This document shows, one piece after another, positions 26,012-28,967 of a DNA stretch of 28,967 bases. A program made the translations under genes and the position numbers. The DNA is from an uncultured Dorea sp. (GTDB lineage Bacteria; Bacillota; Clostridia; Lachnospirales; Lachnospiraceae): positions 70,151 through 99,117 of the forward strand of contig CAJUBG010000002.1 in assembly GCA_910584575.1 (NCBI GenBank), given 5' to 3'. Numbering within the stretch: the stretch's first letter is position 1; each line of letters begins with the position of its first letter. Below the pieces are notes generated by a model that searched no databases, was not told the DNA's origin, and was given only the letters and a program-made list of their open reading frames with translations.

Positions 26012-26108
26012 AGGCTGAAAGTTATATTATTCATCATGAGGGTTCATGGAGTAATGGATAATTATAATATTTAAAGTGATAATTGATGTTAAAGAGGAGT
26101 AATATAGG

Positions 26109-28562
26109 ATGTTAAAGATAAGAGATATACAAAAGAAAATATTAGTAATAGCAATGATATCAACAATGGTTTTTTCTATCGTGCCAGTTTATCATTCTTA
26201 TGCTTTTGATGCTTCACAAGATGAACAGGGAGAAATGAATCATACGATAGATGCTGAAGAAATTGTAGATTCTCAAGAAGGAGAGCAGGAAGAACTAACC
26301 GATCATATTGAGGAACAACAAGGACAGAATCAAGAAAAGTTAAGTCCGTTTATTCAATATCTATACGTTGAAAACCCATATCAAATCACTCCTGGGGTAC
26401 AGAATATTGCTGTTTCTTTTCAGGAAGGTCTTGTTATATCAAGTGCAGTGTTGACTTATGAAAAAGAGGGAACAGAGGGGCAATTAGAAGTTGCAGCAAA
26501 TGAGATACAAGAAGATGTTGTACTGTTTTCGATTGACTATACAGATGAAGCGCAGTCAGGTATTTATCATCTGGTTAAAGTTACTATTGAAATGAATGGA
26601 ATATTACATGAGATTAATCTGGCTTCAGTTGGAATTGACAGTCGATATGGTGTGAACCAAGAGTGCGATACAGAGCCGGACGCAATTGCAGAAGAAGATA
26701 CTGCTATGGCTTCGCGTAGTAATAGAAGAATGGTTGCGGAAGCAACTTTTATTACATTGGATGATTCAGAAAAATTATCTGAAAATGATGTAATTGAGGA
26801 TGCAATAGATGAAGCAGTTGATGAGATAACAGTAGCAACTGGCAGAAGCGCGGAAGTGGCAACATATGCAGGAAGAAGTTCAGATAATCTAGTTGTTGTT
26901 CTTGATCCTGGACATGGAGGGCATGATGGGGGTGCGTCGGGTAACGGAGCGCAGGAAAAAAATCTGACATTGAAAATAGCGCAATATTGCCGGGATGAAT
27001 TGCAAAGGTACAATGGCATAACTGTATATATGACCAGAGACTCCGATAGATATGTGGGACTGACAGAAAGAGTAGATTATGCAAAACAAATGGGTGCGGA
27101 TGTATTTATAAGTATTCATTTGAATTCTACGGGGAGAGGTACGGCAAAAGGTGCAGAAGTTTATTACCCGAATAGTGGTTATAGGCCGGAGTTTGGAAGT
27201 CAGGGGGCTAATTTAGCACAGAAGATTCAAAATGAATTGGTAGCGTTGGGTATAGCTAACCGTGGCATTAAAATTAGAGATGGTGCTGGTAAATATAGCG
27301 ATGGTTCTGTTCAAGATTACTATGCAGTGATTCGCGGAAGTAAGTTGGCGGGTTTTCCAGGTTTAATTATAGAGCATGCGTTTATTGATAATACAGATGA
27401 TTATAATAGGTATTTAAGTTCAGACGCAAAGCTACAAGCATTGGGACGTGCAGATGCTCAAGGAATTGCTAATTATTTTGGTTATGGAAAAGGTACTTGG
27501 AAATCAGACAAAAATGGATGGAAATTTGAGTATTTGAATGGCACATATCCCAAAAATCAGTGGGATTATATTGAAGGACATTGGTATTATTTTGGCACTA
27601 ATGGTTACATACTAACCGGTTTTCAGACAATAGGAGGTGCAAAATATTATCTTGAAGGCACCGGAAAAATGAAGATAGGCTGGTTACTATTAGATAAAAA
27701 TTGGTACTATTTTGATGTTTCAGGAGCTATGCAGACAGGCTGGTTGCTGTTGGATGGGATTTGGTACTATTTGGATGCCGATGGAAAGATGCAGACGGGA
27801 TGGCAAACAATAGGAGGAGAGAAATATTTTTTAGATTCCCCAAACGGATATATGGCAGTTGGTTGGAAAAAACTTGGTAAAGACTGGTACTATTTTAACA
27901 ACGCTGGACATATGACAACCGGATGGCAATGGGTGAATGGTAAATGTTATTATATGAATGAGTCAGGTGTTATGTTGGAGGATACTTGGATAGGAAGTGA
28001 CTATGTAGATGGAAGTGGAGCATGGATACCTGATAAGAAGAAACCAGAACAAGAACTGATTGGTTGGATTTTAGAGGGCAATCGGTGGAAGTATCATTAT
28101 AGTGATGGAAGTTATGCAAAATCTGGTTGGAAAGACATTGATGGACAACGCTACTATTTTGATGCGGCAGGTTGGATGGTAACAGGTTGGCAATGGGTAG
28201 GTGATAAATGTTATTATCTCGATGTTTCAGGGGCACTTGTGAAGGACAGATGGATCGATAACTATTATGTAGATGGGAGTGGTGTCTGGATACCTGATAA
28301 GAAGAAGGCGGAATGGATTTTGGACAGAAATCGTTGGTGGTATTGCCATAGTGATGGAAGTTACACAGTAGCTGATTGGGAAGACATTGATGGACAGCGC
28401 TACTATTTTGATGCGGCAGGTTGGATGGTAACAGGTTGGCAATGGGTAGGTGATAAATGCTATTATCTGGATGTTTCAGGGGCATTGGTGAAGGATAGAT
28501 GGATCGATAATTATTATGTAGATGAAAATGGTGTCTGGATACCCGAAAAAAAAGCTGCCTAG
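26109..28562 (+). CDS. Secreted N-acetylmuramoyl-L-alanine amidase (Amidase_3) with choline-binding-type repeats
   Basis: 817 residues. Signal peptide to about 32, acidic linker, an unrecognised beta-rich domain (about 78-180), a low-complexity acidic linker, then Amidase_3 (about 261-435): zinc ligands His269 ('DPGHGG'), Glu283 ('QEKNL') and His337 ('SIHLNS'), catalytic Glu422 ('IIEHAF'). This family cuts between MurNAc and L-Ala. Wall-binding repeats fill about 455-817 and include a duplicated 83-residue module that resembles the modules of the Pce-like enzyme. GGAG lies upstream of the ATG. A TATAAT at 26063-26068 has no good -35, so whether it has its own promoter is open. It closes the locus on the 3' side. 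Confidence 0.93.
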   Translation: MLKIRDIQKKILVIAMISTMVFSIVPVYHSYAFDASQDEQGEMNHTIDAEEIVDSQEGEQEELTDHIEEQQGQNQEKLSPFIQYLYVENPYQITPGVQNIAVSFQEGLVISSAVLTYEKEGTEGQLEVAANEIQEDVVLFSIDYTDEAQSGIYHLVKVTIEMNGILHEINLASVGIDSRYGVNQECDTEPDAIAEEDTAMASRSNRRMVAEATFITLDDSEKLSENDVIEDAIDEAVDEITVATGRSAEVATYAGRSSDNLVVVLDPGHGGHDGGASGNGAQEKNLTLKIAQYCRDELQRYNGITVYMTRDSDRYVGLTERVDYAKQMGADVFISIHLNSTGRGTAKGAEVYYPNSGYRPEFGSQGANLAQKIQNELVALGIANRGIKIRDGAGKYSDGSVQDYYAVIRGSKLAGFPGLIIEHAFIDNTDDYNRYLSSDAKLQALGRADAQGIANYFGYGKGTWKSDKNGWKFEYLNGTYPKNQWDYIEGHWYYFGTNGYILTGFQTIGGAKYYLEGTGKMKIGWLLLDKNWYYFDVSGAMQTGWLLLDGIWYYLDADGKMQTGWQTIGGEKYFLDSPNGYMAVGWKKLGKDWYYFNNAGHMTTGWQWVNGKCYYMNESGVMLEDTWIGSDYVDGSGAWIPDKKKPEQELIGWILEGNRWKYHYSDGSYAKSGWKDIDGQRYYFDAAGWMVTGWQWVGDKCYYLDVSGALVKDRWIDNYYVDGSGVWIPDKKKAEWILDRNRWWYCHSDGSYTVADWEDIDGQRYYFDAAGWMVTGWQWVGDKCYYLDVSGALVKDRWIDNYYVDENGVWIPEKKAA
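28065..28562 (+). repeat. 249-bp in-frame tandem duplication at the 3' end of the amidase gene
   Basis: Two copies, 28065-28313 and 28314-28562, offset by exactly 249 bases (83 codons). The second half of each copy is almost identical ('TTTTGATGCGGCAGGTTGG' onward), while the first half is more diverged. This looks like a recent duplication or gene conversion confined to part of the module. Confidence 0.85.
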
Positions 28563-28577
28563 TAGAAAGTCAGTACA

Positions 28578-28866
28578 ATGTATGATATCAAATATCACAT
28601 CGTATAGATAATAAAATATCGTAAACCGGTTCTGATGGGCCAGGTAGGGAAGAAGCACATACATCTATTGGTGTCAGTGCCACCTCATATATCGGTAAGT
28701 GAGCCGGTACAATATATGAAGGAGATAACATCGAGAAAGCGACAAATGAAATACAAAGAATTAAATTAAGGAATTCTTGGGACAACATCTATGGACAAGA
28801 GGACATTTTGTGGCAAGCAGTGGAAATGTAACGGACGAGATTATATAAGAATATATCAAAAATTAG
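28578..28866 (+). pseudogene. tnpA: Decayed IS200/IS605-family transposase (tnpA) remnant
   Basis: From ATG 28578 the frame reads 'MYDIKYHIV', then a TAG where Trp is expected, then 'KYRKPVL'. An internal deletion of roughly 30 or more codons follows, then 'KKHIHLLVSVPPHISVSEP' with the HUH histidines, 'VQYMKEITSRK', and a stop. After a frameshift another frame continues 'GQHLWTRGHFVASSGNVTDE' and, past a TAA, 'EYIKN' with the expected tyrosine and a stop at 28864-28866. The order of these blocks matches IS200-type TnpA. At least two in-frame stops, one frameshift and one deletion make it non-functional. No tnpB is seen. Confidence 0.85.
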
Positions 28867-28914
28867 GATATAGAAGAACGATAACTTCTAGTGTGTTGTC
28901 TGTATTATATTTAG

Positions 28915-28948
28915 CTAAATTAGTTTTCCTCTATGGGACTAAATTTAG
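28915..28948. repeat. Imperfect inverted repeat, possible IS200 right-end hairpin
   Basis: CTAAATTAGT (28915-28924) and ACTAAATTTAG (28938-28948) pair with a single bulged base around a 13-base loop. IS200/IS605 elements carry subterminal hairpins, and this lies about 50 bases after the transposase remnant, so it may be the right end of the same element. The exact end cannot be set from this window. Confidence 0.4.
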
Positions 28949-28967
28949 GATAGAGCGACACCAACTT

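Noticed and set aside
26063..26068. TATAAT before the amidase gene as a full promoter
   Set aside because: None of the 16-18-base spacings gives a reasonable -35 hexamer. Left as a remark in the gene entry.
28588..28788. 66-codon open frame on the minus strand at the 3' end
   Set aside because: It is antisense to the IS200 transposase remnant, whose + strand blocks match the TnpA pattern; the antisense translation resembles nothing.

Overview
The window looks like a chromosomal segment of a low-GC Gram-positive anaerobe, most likely a Clostridia member of the Lachnospiraceae type. The grounds are AGGAGG-type ribosome binding sites, frequent GTG/TTG starts, AT-rich codon use, no outer-membrane genes, and several long secreted proteins built from choline-binding-type (GW..WYYFD.DG) wall-binding repeats. 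The genus is an inference. All genes are on the + strand.

Layout. (1) 1-2420: the 3' end of a secreted transglutaminase-like protein, a lipoprotein with an Ala/Glu/Gln/Arg coiled-coil tail, and an integral-membrane acyltransferase (AT3 family), closed by a terminator at about 2436-2480. (2) 2501-8530: a promoter, then a three-gene operon of secreted wall-binding hydrolases (NlpC/P60 endopeptidase, GH25 muramidase, and a metallo-beta-lactamase-fold enzyme closely resembling pneumococcal phosphorylcholine esterase Pce/CbpE), closed by a clear terminator at 8499-8530. (3) 8559-26011: a long glycan-assembly locus starting from a TTGACA-17-TAGAAT promoter. It encodes two GT2 enzymes, a Wzx-like flippase, a LicD-family phosphotransferase, a GT4, a DPM-like GT2 with a DUF2304 partner, two paralogous tandem GT2-GT2 enzymes, a DUF2142/GT-C-like membrane protein, a 1007-residue GT2-GT2-WsaF-like enzyme, a Wzm/Wzt-type ABC exporter, and a 200-residue membrane-anchored protein of unknown function. 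Possible internal promoters lie at 14025-14053 and 20730-20758. (4) 26109-28562: a secreted N-acetylmuramoyl-L-alanine amidase with the same class of wall-binding repeats. (5) 28578-28866: a decayed IS200-like transposase gene, followed by an imperfect hairpin.

Reading the parts together (inference): the central operon makes a wall polysaccharide whose main chain is assembled by the large GT2/WsaF-type enzymes and exported by the ABC transporter. A second, undecaprenyl-linked arm (small GTs, LicD, GT4, Wzx, and the GT2-DUF2304-DUF2142 trio) may add decorations, as in rhamnan-based wall polysaccharides of lactococci and streptococci. LicD is a candidate writer of phosphocholine or a similar phospho-substituent, the Pce-like enzyme a candidate eraser, and the choline-binding-type repeats on all the flanking hydrolases candidate readers. 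No choline kinase, cytidylyltransferase, dTDP-rhamnose genes or initiating GT are in the window, so the substituent and backbone sugars are not proven.

No tRNA, rRNA, CRISPR array or recognised riboswitch was seen. The only gene-free stretch over 300 bases is the 3' end (28563-28967), which holds the IS200 remnant.
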